DNA from: Hyphomicrobiales bacterium
GTDB lineage: Bacteria; Pseudomonadota; Alphaproteobacteria; Rhizobiales; TMED25
Assembly (NCBI GenBank): GCA_016780665.1
Contig: JADHLM010000011.1
Coordinates: forward strand, 1 to 19,522
Direction: 5' to 3'
Length of the DNA stretch: 19,522 nt
The notes beneath the pieces were generated by a model. The model saw only the letters and a list, made by a program, of their open reading frames with translations, did no database searches and was not told where the DNA came from. A program made the position numbers and the translations under genes. Below, piece by piece: positions 9,759 through 16,331 of this stretch (position 1 is its first letter; the number at the start of each line of letters is the position of its first letter).

Positions 9759-10187
9759 CTATTCCGCTACTTTTAAACCCATAGACCTTGCGGAACCCTC
9801 AATGATCTTTGCAGCTTGTTCAAGAGAGTTTGCGTTTAAATCATTCATTTTTTGCTCAGCAATTTCATTTATCTGCTGTTTAGTTACTGTACCAGCTGTA
9901 TCACGCCCGGGAGCTGAACCACCCTTTGGCAAATTTGCTGCTTTTTTCAGTAAATATGATGCTGGTGGAGTCTTTGTTTTAAAAGTAAATGATTTATCTT
10001 GATATATGGTTATTGTTGTAGGTATCGGCATTTCAGGCTCAAGATCTTGAGTTTGAGCATTAAAAGCCTTACAAAATTCCATTATATTAAGTCCACGCTG
10101 CCCCAAGGCTGGACCAATTGGTGGAGCTGGAGCAGCTTTACCAGCGGGAACATGAAGTTTTAAATATCCGGTTATTTGTTTTGCCAT
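9759..10187 (-). CDS. rplK: 50S ribosomal protein L11
   Basis: L11 (142 residues) binds the GTPase-associated centre of 23S rRNA, together with L10, and is needed for RelA-type stringent sensing. The N-terminal domain keeps the proline-rich LHVPAGKAAPAPPIGPALGQRGLNIMEFCKAFN block. The rRNA-binding C-terminal domain has the usual SYLLKKAANLPKGGSAPGRDTAGTVTKQQINEIAEQKM and ends SARSMGLKV. The ATG is preceded by AGGAC at about seven bases. It lies 59 nt after nusG and 8 nt before rplA. Confidence 0.98.
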   Translation of the reverse strand: MAKQITGYLKLHVPAGKAAPAPPIGPALGQRGLNIMEFCKAFNAQTQDLEPEMPIPTTITIYQDKSFTFKTKTPPASYLLKKAANLPKGGSAPGRDTAGTVTKQQINEIAEQKMNDLNANSLEQAAKIIEGSARSMGLKVAE

Positions 10188-10246
10188 AATAAGTCCTGTC
10201 TTTTATAAAATACACATTACATAAATTGTAAGATAAATCAAAATAA

Positions 10247-10777
10247 TTATACCTTTTCTACTTGGTTATACTCCAACTCAACTGGTGTAGCCCTTCCAAA
10301 AATTGATACTGCAACTTTAAGTCTTGATCTTTCCACGTCAACTTCTTCCACCATACCGCTAAATGATGCAAAAGGACCGTCCGCAACCCTTACCTGCTCT
10401 CCAATTTCAAATGTAATTGATGAAACAGGGCCATCAACACCTTCCTGTACTTGAGTCATGATTCTTTCTACTTCTTCAGCTGAAATTGGTATCGGCTTAT
10501 TTTGAGAACCAAGAAATCCTGCCACCTTATTGGTTTTTTTTACAAGATGGAACGCATCATCGGTCATTTCCATCTTAACCAGCACATACCCTGGAAAAAA
10601 TTTTCTTTCGGACTGAATTTTTCGTCCTTTACGTACCTGAACCACTTCTTCTGTTGGAACCAAGATTTCACTAAATTTATCTTCCATTCCTCTTTGAACA
10701 GATTGTTCCTTTATTGCATTAGCAACCTGTTTTTCAAAGTTAGAGTATGCGTGAACGATATACCAATTATGTGCCAT
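10247..10777 (-). CDS. nusG: transcription termination/antitermination factor NusG
   Basis: NusG binds RNA polymerase and links it to Rho or to ribosomal protein S10. The start chosen is the ATG at 10777 (MAHNWYIVHAYSNFEKQVANAIKEQ), giving 176 residues, with GGAGG six bases upstream. A longer in-frame reading from 10795 adds six residues with no family support. The NGN domain includes RKFFPGYVLVKMEMTDDAFHLVKKTNKVAGFLG (about 66-98). The C-terminal KOW domain is EIGEQVRVADGPFASFSGMVEEVDVERSRLKVAVSIFGRATPVELEYNQVEKV. The start overlaps the end of secE by 11 nt, so its ribosome site lies inside the secE coding region and the two are probably translationally coupled. Confidence 0.97.
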   Translation of the reverse strand: MAHNWYIVHAYSNFEKQVANAIKEQSVQRGMEDKFSEILVPTEEVVQVRKGRKIQSERKFFPGYVLVKMEMTDDAFHLVKKTNKVAGFLGSQNKPIPISAEEVERIMTQVQEGVDGPVSSITFEIGEQVRVADGPFASFSGMVEEVDVERSRLKVAVSIFGRATPVELEYNQVEKV

Positions 10778-10976
10778 TGTTGCCTCCAATACCAAGAATT
10801 AAACCAACAAACCAACTTAAAATTTGATCAGCAATTAAAAAGAAGATAGCCGCAACAAAGACGAATATCAAAACCATTATTGAAGTAACAGTAGTTTCAC
10901 GTTTTGTTGGCCAAACAACTTTTTTGACTTCATTTTTAATTTCTTGAACGTATTGTATAGGTCTAAATTTAATCAT
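10767..10976 (-). CDS. secE: preprotein translocase subunit SecE
   Basis: SecE clamps the SecY channel in the inner membrane. At 69 residues this is the short form with one membrane helix (about residues 31-52, hydrophobic IMVLIFVFVAAIFFLIADQI) after the conserved amphipathic segment EIKNEVKKVVWPTKRETT. Gene order secE-nusG is nearly universal. The ATG is only 23 nt after the 3' CCA of tRNA-Trp and lacks a well-spaced ribosome site; GGAAG lies 13 bases away, which is too far. The message 5' end is therefore probably produced by processing of the tRNA. It overlaps nusG by 11 nt. Confidence 0.96.
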   Translation of the reverse strand: MIKFRPIQYVQEIKNEVKKVVWPTKRETTVTSIMVLIFVFVAAIFFLIADQILSWFVGLILGIGGNNGT

Positions 10977-10999
10977 TTAACAATATTAACTTCCATTTA

Positions 11000-11075
11000 T
11001 GGCAGGAGTGGAGGGAGTCGAACCCCCAACCTTCGGTTTTGGAGACCGACGCTCTGCCAGTTGAGCTACACTCCT
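11000..11075 (-). tRNA. tRNA-Trp (CCA anticodon)
   Basis: The 76-nt sequence includes an encoded 3' CCA. The acceptor stem pairs AGGAGTG with CACTCCT and the discriminator is G. The D arm is AGCTCAACTGGCAGAGC. The anticodon stem TCGGT/ACCGA closes the loop CTCCAAA, giving anticodon CCA. The T arm GGGGGTTCGACTCCC is canonical. It lies between tuf and secE in the same orientation, as in many alphaproteobacteria. Confidence 0.97.
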
Positions 11076-11079
11076 ATTA

Positions 11080-11114
11080 AATAATAGTGGGCCAAAAATG
11101 ACCCATCAATTATT
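11080..11114 (-). other. stable hairpin between tuf and tRNA-Trp
   Basis: On the transcribed strand an inner stem TGGGTC/GGCCCA (five Watson-Crick pairs and one G-U) has a six-base loop, and an outer stem AATAAT/ATTATT closes it across a small internal loop. It begins in the last tuf codons, including the stop. No U-run follows; the next bases are TAATAGGAG, leading into tRNA-Trp. It is therefore not a classical rho-independent terminator. It may protect the 3' end of tuf mRNA after tRNA excision, or act as a partial attenuator that keeps EF-Tu more abundant than the genes behind it. Confidence 0.55.
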
Positions 11115-12300
11115 CAGAAATTTTTGATACAACACCTGCACCAACAGTTCTACCACCTTCACGAATAGCAAATCTGAGATTTTCTTCCATTGCAATAGGT
11201 GTTATCAATTCAACATCTACTTCAATGTTGTCACCTGGCATCACCATCTCAGTACCTTGAGGTAATTTAACAATTCCAGTCACATCAGTTGTTCGGAAGT
11301 AAAATTGTGGTCTATAATTAGTGAAGAATGGAGTATGTCTACCACCTTCATCTTTTGTAAGAATATAAGCGTTTGCCTTAAATTTGGCGTGTGGTGTAAT
11401 TGAACCAGGCTTTGAGAGAACCTGTCCTCTTTCAACTTCTTCTCTTTTTGTACCTCTAAGAAGAATACCAACGTTATCACCAGCCTCACCTTGATCAAGA
11501 AGTTTTCTGAACATTTCAACGCCAGTACATGTAGTTTTTACAGTATCTTTAATACCAACAATTTCAATCTCTTCACCAACATTAATGATACCTCTTTCAA
11601 CCCTACCAGTAACAACTGTACCACGGCCAGATATTGAAAATACATCTTCGATTGGCATTAAGAATGGTTGATCTTTTGGTCTATCTGGTTGTGGAATGTA
11701 TGAGTCAACAGCAGCCATTAATTCCATGATTGAGTTTTTACCAATTTCATCATCTCTTCCTTCAAGCGCTGCTAGAGCAGATCCTTTAACAATAGGAATA
11801 TCATCACCAGGGAATTCATATGAACTCAGTAATTCTCTAACTTCCATCTCAACCAAATCAAGAAGTTCTTCGTCATCGACTTGGTCAACTTTATTTAGGT
11901 ACACAACAAGAGCAGGAACACCAACTTGTCTTGCTAGAAGAATATGCTCTCTTGTTTGAGGCATTGGACCATCAGCAGCATTCACCACTAGAATTGCCCC
12001 ATCCATTTGTGCTGCACCTGTTATCATATTTTTAACATAGTCAGCGTGACCTGGACAGTCAACGTGAGCATAATGCCTGTTATCAGTTGAGTACTCCACA
12101 TGAGCAGTTGAAATTGTTATTCCTCTTGCTTTCTCTTCTGGAGCTTTGTCTATTGCGTCGTATGCAGAGAACTCAGCACCACCAGTTTCTGAAAGTACTT
12201 TTGTAATTGCTGCAGTTAATGTTGTTTTACCGTGGTCTACGTGACCAATTGTACCGATGTTACAATGCGGTTTACTACGATCAAACTTTTCTTTAGCCAT
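11110..12300 (-). CDS. tuf: translation elongation factor Tu
   Basis: EF-Tu is the GTPase that delivers aminoacyl-tRNA to the ribosome. The protein has 396 residues, as is usual. The P-loop GHVDHGKT lies at residues 19-26, the switch I segment ARGITIST near 58-65, DCPGH at 81-85, and the guanine-specificity motif NKVD at 136-139 (commonly NKCD or NKVD). Domains 2 and 3 follow (SGRGTVVTGRVERG; GGRHTPFFTNYRPQFYFRTTDVTG; ending GGRTVGAGVVSKI). GGTAGGA precedes the ATG by about six bases. Upstream, 135 nt separate it from tRNA-Gly; downstream, 34 nt separate it from tRNA-Trp, and this gap holds most of a stable hairpin. Confidence 0.99.
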   Translation of the reverse strand: MAKEKFDRSKPHCNIGTIGHVDHGKTTLTAAITKVLSETGGAEFSAYDAIDKAPEEKARGITISTAHVEYSTDNRHYAHVDCPGHADYVKNMITGAAQMDGAILVVNAADGPMPQTREHILLARQVGVPALVVYLNKVDQVDDEELLDLVEMEVRELLSSYEFPGDDIPIVKGSALAALEGRDDEIGKNSIMELMAAVDSYIPQPDRPKDQPFLMPIEDVFSISGRGTVVTGRVERGIINVGEEIEIVGIKDTVKTTCTGVEMFRKLLDQGEAGDNVGILLRGTKREEVERGQVLSKPGSITPHAKFKANAYILTKDEGGRHTPFFTNYRPQFYFRTTDVTGIVKLPQGTEMVMPGDNIEVDVELITPIAMEENLRFAIREGGRTVGAGVVSKISE

Positions 12301-12435
12301 GTTTATTCCTACCTTAATAGTTTTAAATCATAATTTATTTACGATTTTTGAGTTACCGATGAATGAATATTAACCATATATAGTTGAATATTTTAAAAAA
12401 TCTACAAAAAAATAATAAAATATTTTTTAATTTTA

Positions 12436-12509
12436 TGGAGCGGGTGAAGGGAATCGAACCCTCGTCCTCAGCTTGGAAGGCTGCTGCTCTACCTTTGAGC
12501 TACACCCGC
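12436..12509 (-). tRNA. tRNA-Gly (TCC anticodon)
   Basis: The 74-nt sequence has an encoded CCA. The acceptor stem is GCGGGTG paired with CACCCGC, the discriminator is T, and the D arm is AGCTCAAAGGTAGAGC. The anticodon loop CTTCCAA gives anticodon TCC. The T arm GAGGGTTCGATTCCCTT is normal. It lies 22 nt after tRNA-Tyr and upstream of tuf, so it is probably cut from a polycistronic transcript. Confidence 0.97.
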
Positions 12510-12531
12510 TTGGTTTATGTATAAAAATACA

Positions 12532-12616
12532 TGGTGGAGGGGGTTGGATTTGAACCAACGTAGGCTAAGCCAACGGGTTTACAGCCCGTCCCCTTTAACC
12601 ACTCGGGCACCCCTCC
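12532..12616 (-). tRNA. tRNA-Tyr (GTA anticodon)
   Basis: This is an 85-nt class II tRNA with an encoded CCA. The acceptor stem pairs GGAGGGG with CCCCTCC. The anticodon loop CTGTAAA gives GTA. A long variable arm (TTGGCTTAGCCTACG region) follows, then the T arm TTGGTTCAAATCCAA. It is the first gene of the minus-strand block, directly behind a candidate -10 element. Confidence 0.97.
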
Positions 12617-12629
12617 ATTTGTTGCCCTA

Positions 12630-12635
12630 TTTATA
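12630..12635 (-). promoter_or_regulatory. candidate -10 element for the tRNA-Tyr/tuf block
   Basis: On the minus strand TATAAA is followed by TAGGGC and then, 13 bases after the -10, the tRNA-Tyr 5' end. A GC-containing stretch right after the -10 is common in promoters of stable RNA genes under stringent control. The matching -35 is poor (GTGTTT at 17-bp spacing, 12653-12658). The placement, immediately before the first gene of a long block and facing away from rlmB, is the main support. Confidence 0.35.
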
Positions 12636-12740
12636 AATAATTTCACAATTAAAAACACTTGTTTTTTAACCGCAGGTAATTATTTGTATACACCTTTACA
12701 CCAAAGATATATAAAAATCCATATATTAATTAATAGCGCC

Positions 12741-13466
12741 ATGAATAATAATTATATAAAAATATATGGCTATCATGCCAACATACACGCCCTTGCAAAT
12801 ATAAACAGAAATATAGCTGAAATATATTTAACCAAAAACGCAATGGCAAAAATTACTTCATATTCGACTGTTGACTTATCAAAATTCAAAGTAAATATAG
12901 CTGATACAAAAACATTGAATAAGCTACTTCCAAACGGACAAGTACACCAAGGTATAATCTCATTTTGCAAGCCCAAACAAATTCTCTCATTAAAAGAGAG
13001 CAATATTGTAAGTACAAACAGAATTGTTTTCTTAGATAATATAACCGACCCCAGAAACATAGGTGCAATCATAAGAACATGTTCCGCTTATGGGATTAAC
13101 AAGGTAATGACAACTCAAAAATTTGATTTACTAGATGAAGGCTTAATTGCAAAATCAGCATCTGGAGGACTAGAATACGTTGATATTATCATCGCCAAAA
13201 GTCTGGCAAATTGTTATGAAGAATTAAAAAGCAATAATTTTTGGTTAATTGGTTTTGATAGTGATGCAAATAATATAATTGATGAAATAAACTTTAATAA
13301 AAGCGATAAGGTTGTTGCAATATTCGGGGATGAAGGTAGAGGGATAAGGAACTTAACAAAAAAATATTGTGATCAAATATACAAAATTAATGCCCCTGGT
13401 AAAATTAAAAGTCTTAATGTATCAGTCGCAATGGGCATTATATTAGATAAAATAGCAATCAAATAA
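12741..13466 (+). CDS. rlmB: 23S rRNA (guanosine-2'-O-)-methyltransferase RlmB
   Basis: This is a SPOUT-class, S-adenosylmethionine-dependent enzyme that methylates the ribose of G2251 (E. coli numbering) in the 23S P-loop. With the ATG at 12741 the protein has 241 residues, close to the 243 of E. coli; a TTG start at 12684 would add 19 residues without family support. The N-terminal substrate-binding domain starts YIKIYGYHANIHALAN. The three SpoU motifs are clear: LDNITDPRNIGAIIRTC (98-114, with N106 and R112), FGDEGRGIR (195-203, with E198) and PGKIKSLNVSVAMGI (219-233), which form the knotted cofactor site. The gene is divergent from the tRNA-Tyr block. The ribosome site is weak. Confidence 0.93.
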   Translation: MNNNYIKIYGYHANIHALANINRNIAEIYLTKNAMAKITSYSTVDLSKFKVNIADTKTLNKLLPNGQVHQGIISFCKPKQILSLKESNIVSTNRIVFLDNITDPRNIGAIIRTCSAYGINKVMTTQKFDLLDEGLIAKSASGGLEYVDIIIAKSLANCYEELKSNNFWLIGFDSDANNIIDEINFNKSDKVVAIFGDEGRGIRNLTKKYCDQIYKINAPGKIKSLNVSVAMGIILDKIAIK

Positions 13467-13498
13467 ACTCCTACGTGCAAAAATAAACTATTATAAAT

Positions 13499-13540
13499 AA
13501 TTTACTTTTAAAAAAATGTTTTTTGATTTAATAGTAAATT
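13499..13540 (+). repeat. AT-only inverted repeat upstream of tRNA-Thr
   Basis: Perfect 8-bp arms AATTTACT and AGTAAATT are separated by 26 nt, and inside lies a second short dyad, AAAAAA-TG-TTTTTT. The structure sits in the 85-nt gap between rlmB and tRNA-Thr. It could end rlmB transcription or form an upstream promoter element for the tRNA, but it is very AT-rich and may be chance. I saw no GC-rich terminator here. Confidence 0.3.
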
Positions 13541-13551
13541 GTTTCAAACGT

Positions 13552-13627
13552 GCCGGCTTAGCTCAGTTGGTAGAGCGGCTGATTTGTAATCAGTAGGTCG
13601 GGAGTTCAAATCTCTCAGCCGGCACCA
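13552..13627 (+). tRNA. tRNA-Thr (TGT anticodon)
   Basis: The 76-nt sequence has an encoded CCA. The acceptor stem is GCCGGCT paired with AGCCGGC, the discriminator is A, and the D arm is AGCTCAGTTGGTAGAGC. The anticodon stem GCTGA/TCAGT closes loop TTTGTAA, giving TGT. The T arm GGGAGTTCAAATCTCTC is intact. It stands alone on the plus strand, 22 nt before an FAD oxidase gene. Confidence 0.97.
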
Positions 13628-13649
13628 TTTAATACAAATTGCACCAAAT

Positions 13650-15068
13650 ATGTCATTCCCAGATAAACAACTTGAAGATTTTATTTCAAAATTATCAAAC
13701 ATCTTGGATGGCAGAGATATTATTACTGATCAAGAAATAATTTACCCACATCTTCAAGATTGGGTTGGAAATTTTCATGGTAATTCACCATTAATGTTAA
13801 CTCCAAGGAGCTCCGAACAAGTCTCCAAGATCTTGAAAATGTGTAATGAAAAAAACATTAAAATTGTTCCTCAAGGAGGAAATACTGGATCAGTCGCCTC
13901 AGGTATACCAAATGGTGAAGTAATACTTAGCCTAAAAAAAATGAATAAGATTTTAGATCTAAACCCAAAAGACTATACAATTACCGTTGAGGCAGGATGT
14001 ATACTCAATCAAATTCAGTTAGCTGCATCTGAAGTTTCTAGACACTTTCCTCTCAGCATTGGATCTGAAGGTTCTTGTACAATTGGTGGCAACATATCAA
14101 CGAACGCTGGTGGAATATCAGTGCTCAAATATGGGAACATGAGGGACTTAGTTCTCGGTATTGAAGTGGTATTAGCAAATGGTAATATTGTTAATATGCT
14201 AAAAAAACTCAGAAAAGATAATACGGGATATGCCTTAAAGCATCTATTCATGGGGGCAGAAGGAACACTCGGTATTATTACAGCTGCTAGTTTGAGATTA
14301 TTTCCAAAAATTGAAAATAAAGTTACTGCCTTTGTTTCACTTACTGACCTTACAACCTCAATGAATTTGCTTGAAATATTAAGAGATTTCAGTGGAGAGC
14401 TCTTATCTTCCTTCGAACTAATCCCTGATATTGGACTCTCAATTGCAATAGAGTTTGGTGACAATATCATAAACCCTCTAGTAAATGCTGAACAATGGAA
14501 TGTAATAATTGAGTTTTCTGATACCAAAAATAATGAGAATGCAAAAAATTTAATGGAAGCGGCTCTTCAACATGCACTCGAAGAAAATGTTATTACTGAT
14601 GCCGTTATATCAGACTCAATTGCTAAGACACAAAATATTTGGAAGATTAGAAAGGCCATTGTTGAACATCAACCAAAGTTGGGTGGAGAAATAAAACATG
14701 ATGTATCGGTACCAATTTCATCAGTTCCTGACTTTATTAGAACAACTGGAGATAAGCTCGCTCAATATTTACCAGGCGTTAGACCTGTGCCTTACGGACA
14801 TATTGGTGATGGCAATATACACTACAATGTATGCCCTCCTATAGGTTATTCTTCAGAAACGTTTAAAGAAAAAACAAAAGAAATTCGAGAAATTGTTTAC
14901 GGGAATGCCTTCACATATGGTGGAAGTTTTGCTGCTGAGCATGGAGTAGGAATTATCAAGAAAAGTCAGATGATAAAATATAAAGATCCCACCGAACTAA
15001 CAATTATGAAAGAAATTAAAAATCTTTTAGATCCAAAAGAAATCCTAAACCCAGGTAAAATATTTTAG
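13650..15068 (+). CDS. FAD-linked 2-hydroxyacid dehydrogenase, D2HGDH/GlcD type
   Basis: This 472-residue flavoprotein belongs to the vanillyl-alcohol-oxidase superfamily. The N-terminal FAD-binding domain has PQGGNTG (74-80) and the glycine-rich SEGSCTIGGNISTNAGG (139-155). The C-terminal cap carries KHDVSVP (349-355), the metal-binding GHIGDGNIHYNV (383-394) and EHGVGIIKK (430-438). These are shared by D-2-hydroxyglutarate, D-lactate and glycolate dehydrogenases (GlcD). The KHDVSVP and GHIGDGNIH pair fits D-2-hydroxyglutarate dehydrogenase or D-lactate dehydrogenase best; the substrate cannot be fixed from sequence alone. Electrons would pass to a quinone or electron-transfer flavoprotein. 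The ATG is 22 nt after tRNA-Thr with no visible ribosome site. An EamA transporter follows after 7 nt. Confidence 0.9.
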   Translation: MSFPDKQLEDFISKLSNILDGRDIITDQEIIYPHLQDWVGNFHGNSPLMLTPRSSEQVSKILKMCNEKNIKIVPQGGNTGSVASGIPNGEVILSLKKMNKILDLNPKDYTITVEAGCILNQIQLAASEVSRHFPLSIGSEGSCTIGGNISTNAGGISVLKYGNMRDLVLGIEVVLANGNIVNMLKKLRKDNTGYALKHLFMGAEGTLGIITAASLRLFPKIENKVTAFVSLTDLTTSMNLLEILRDFSGELLSSFELIPDIGLSIAIEFGDNIINPLVNAEQWNVIIEFSDTKNNENAKNLMEAALQHALEENVITDAVISDSIAKTQNIWKIRKAIVEHQPKLGGEIKHDVSVPISSVPDFIRTTGDKLAQYLPGVRPVPYGHIGDGNIHYNVCPPIGYSSETFKEKTKEIREIVYGNAFTYGGSFAAEHGVGIIKKSQMIKYKDPTELTIMKEIKNLLDPKEILNPGKIF

Positions 15069-15075
15069 AAAAAAC

Positions 15076-15960
15076 ATGATAGTTAAACAAAGCTACATCG
15101 GCGCATTATTAGCGTCATTGTCTGCGACTATTGGAGGTACAACCGTAGTTCTCACAAGATACTTAATGCCTGACACTGACCCCTTTACCTTGCCAGGGAC
15201 CCGTTACGGGATAGCAGCTTTATTATTATTATCATTATTATTCTTGTTCAAAAAAAATAAACCACTAGAAAGAGTAGATTGGATACCAATATTATTATTA
15301 TCCATAGTTTTTTATATTGGTTTCCCTCTATCATTTGCCGCTGGGCTTGAACATACCACTGCAGCTCGGGGATCTATTGTTTTTACATCACAACCTGTAA
15401 TAACTTTAGTTTTAGGAGTTCTGCTTGGTAAAGAGAGGCCAACACCACTTAAGGTATTAGCGATATTGATAGCTATCACAGGAATTATTATCACACTCAG
15501 TGACGATATAGGTTCACTGGCATCGGATGTACACTTAGGTGACTTTTTAATGTTTGTGGCAGCATTCTGTAATTCTGTTTATGTGTTGAATGTTGGTAAA
15601 TACATTCGAAAATACGGAAGTTTTACGTTCACCGCATGGCCAATGTTTATTGGTTCATCGCTAATGCTTGTGCTAGCATTATTCTTTGGGAGTCCTCTCA
15701 ATGGATCTCTATCATTTGACTCAACTCAATGGATTGTATTACTTATATTAGCCATCCCTGGCGCCGCTTTAATGAAATCTATGTTTACTTCTTCAATCAA
15801 TATGTCAACACCAACTGGCATAACAATGACTGTTGGCTTTAATCCATTAAGTGCAATGATATTAGGTGCACTGATATTAAGCGAACCTGTTTCTTCAAAT
15901 ATATTGATTGGATTTTTCTGCGTTGTTGTTGCCGTAATATTAGCAAATTATGAAAATTAG
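15076..15960 (+). CDS. EamA/DMT-family transporter
   Basis: This is a 294-residue inner-membrane protein with about ten hydrophobic helices in two repeats, the layout of drug/metabolite transporters (RhaT/EamA, 10 TMS). Helices run from ALLASLSATIGGTTVVLTRYL (about 10-30) to NILIGFFCVVVAVILANY (about 275-292). Typical marks are the RYGIAALLLL of helix 2 and TSQPVITLVLGVLLGKERPT of helix 4, whose equivalent in the second half is GFNPLSAMILGALILSEPV. The family mostly exports amino acids and small metabolites, but the substrate here is unknown. It follows the FAD oxidase by 7 nt without a strong ribosome site and is probably co-transcribed. It ends 20 nt from the convergent infA. Confidence 0.88.
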   Translation: MIVKQSYIGALLASLSATIGGTTVVLTRYLMPDTDPFTLPGTRYGIAALLLLSLLFLFKKNKPLERVDWIPILLLSIVFYIGFPLSFAAGLEHTTAARGSIVFTSQPVITLVLGVLLGKERPTPLKVLAILIAITGIIITLSDDIGSLASDVHLGDFLMFVAAFCNSVYVLNVGKYIRKYGSFTFTAWPMFIGSSLMLVLALFFGSPLNGSLSFDSTQWIVLLILAIPGAALMKSMFTSSINMSTPTGITMTVGFNPLSAMILGALILSEPVSSNILIGFFCVVVAVILANYEN

Positions 15961-15962
15961 AG

Positions 15963-15985
15963 GATTATAGAAAAAATCTGTTATC
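15963..15985. terminator. weak shared hairpin between convergent genes
   Basis: GATTATAG and CTGTTATC (seven pairs of eight, one of them G-U) flank a 7-nt A-rich loop in the 20-nt gap between the EamA gene and infA, reaching into the infA stop. The position suits a bidirectional terminator, and read on the minus strand the loop is a run of U. The stem is AT-rich and its strength is doubtful. Confidence 0.3.
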
Positions 15986-16253
15986 TTCTTCTGAAGTTTT
16001 TCCTTGCCTGAGCTCTTGTTGCAGGTGCTTTTTCATCCTTATGTCTAAAAATAATTCGTCCTTTGTCAAGATCATATGGTGTCATTTCAACTGTTACACG
16101 ATCACCAATTAAAGTCCTGATCCTGTGTTTCTTCATTTTCCCTGCAGTATAGGCTACAATTTCATGTTCATTGTCCAACATCACCCTAAAACGAGCATCT
16201 GGAAGCACATCGGTAACCACACCATCTAGTTCAAGCAACTCTTCTTTTGCCAT
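15981..16253 (-). CDS. infA: translation initiation factor IF-1, with C-terminal tail
   Basis: IF-1 is an OB-fold protein that occupies the 30S A site during initiation. The start is the ATG at 16253 (MAKEELLELDGVVTDVLPDARFRVMLDNEHEIVAYTAGKMKKHRIRTLIGDRVTVEMTPYDLDKGRIIFR), with AAGG about eight bases upstream. A TTG-initiated extension to 16331 has no family support. The protein has 90 residues, against about 72 in E. coli. The extra 18 residues (DEKAPATRAQARKNFRRR) form a basic tail after the OB fold. Tailed IF-1 forms are known in some proteobacteria, often as a second copy; I cannot tell whether another infA exists here. It follows the aldo/keto reductase by 78 nt on the same strand. Confidence 0.95.
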   Translation of the reverse strand: MAKEELLELDGVVTDVLPDARFRVMLDNEHEIVAYTAGKMKKHRIRTLIGDRVTVEMTPYDLDKGRIIFRHKDEKAPATRAQARKNFRRR

Positions 16254-16331
16254 TGAGTATAACCTTAATAAAACATCAATATTAAACTTATATAATATAT
16301 TTTGATAATTGAAAGTATTATTTATTGCCAA

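Noticed and set aside
11080..11114. Rho-independent terminator after tuf
   Set aside because: The stem is good, but no U-run follows on the transcribed strand and tRNA-Trp begins almost at once.
12684..12740. Longer rlmB start at a TTG
   Set aside because: The 19 extra residues have no resemblance to RlmB, and the ATG at 12741 gives the family length.
13552..13649. tRNA-Thr as an integration site for a genomic island
   Set aside because: No integrase, no duplicated tRNA 3' end and no change in base composition are visible downstream.
16254..16331. Longer infA start at a TTG
   Set aside because: IF-1 begins MAKEE at the ATG at 16253, which has its own ribosome site; the 26 extra residues are AT-rich intergenic translation.
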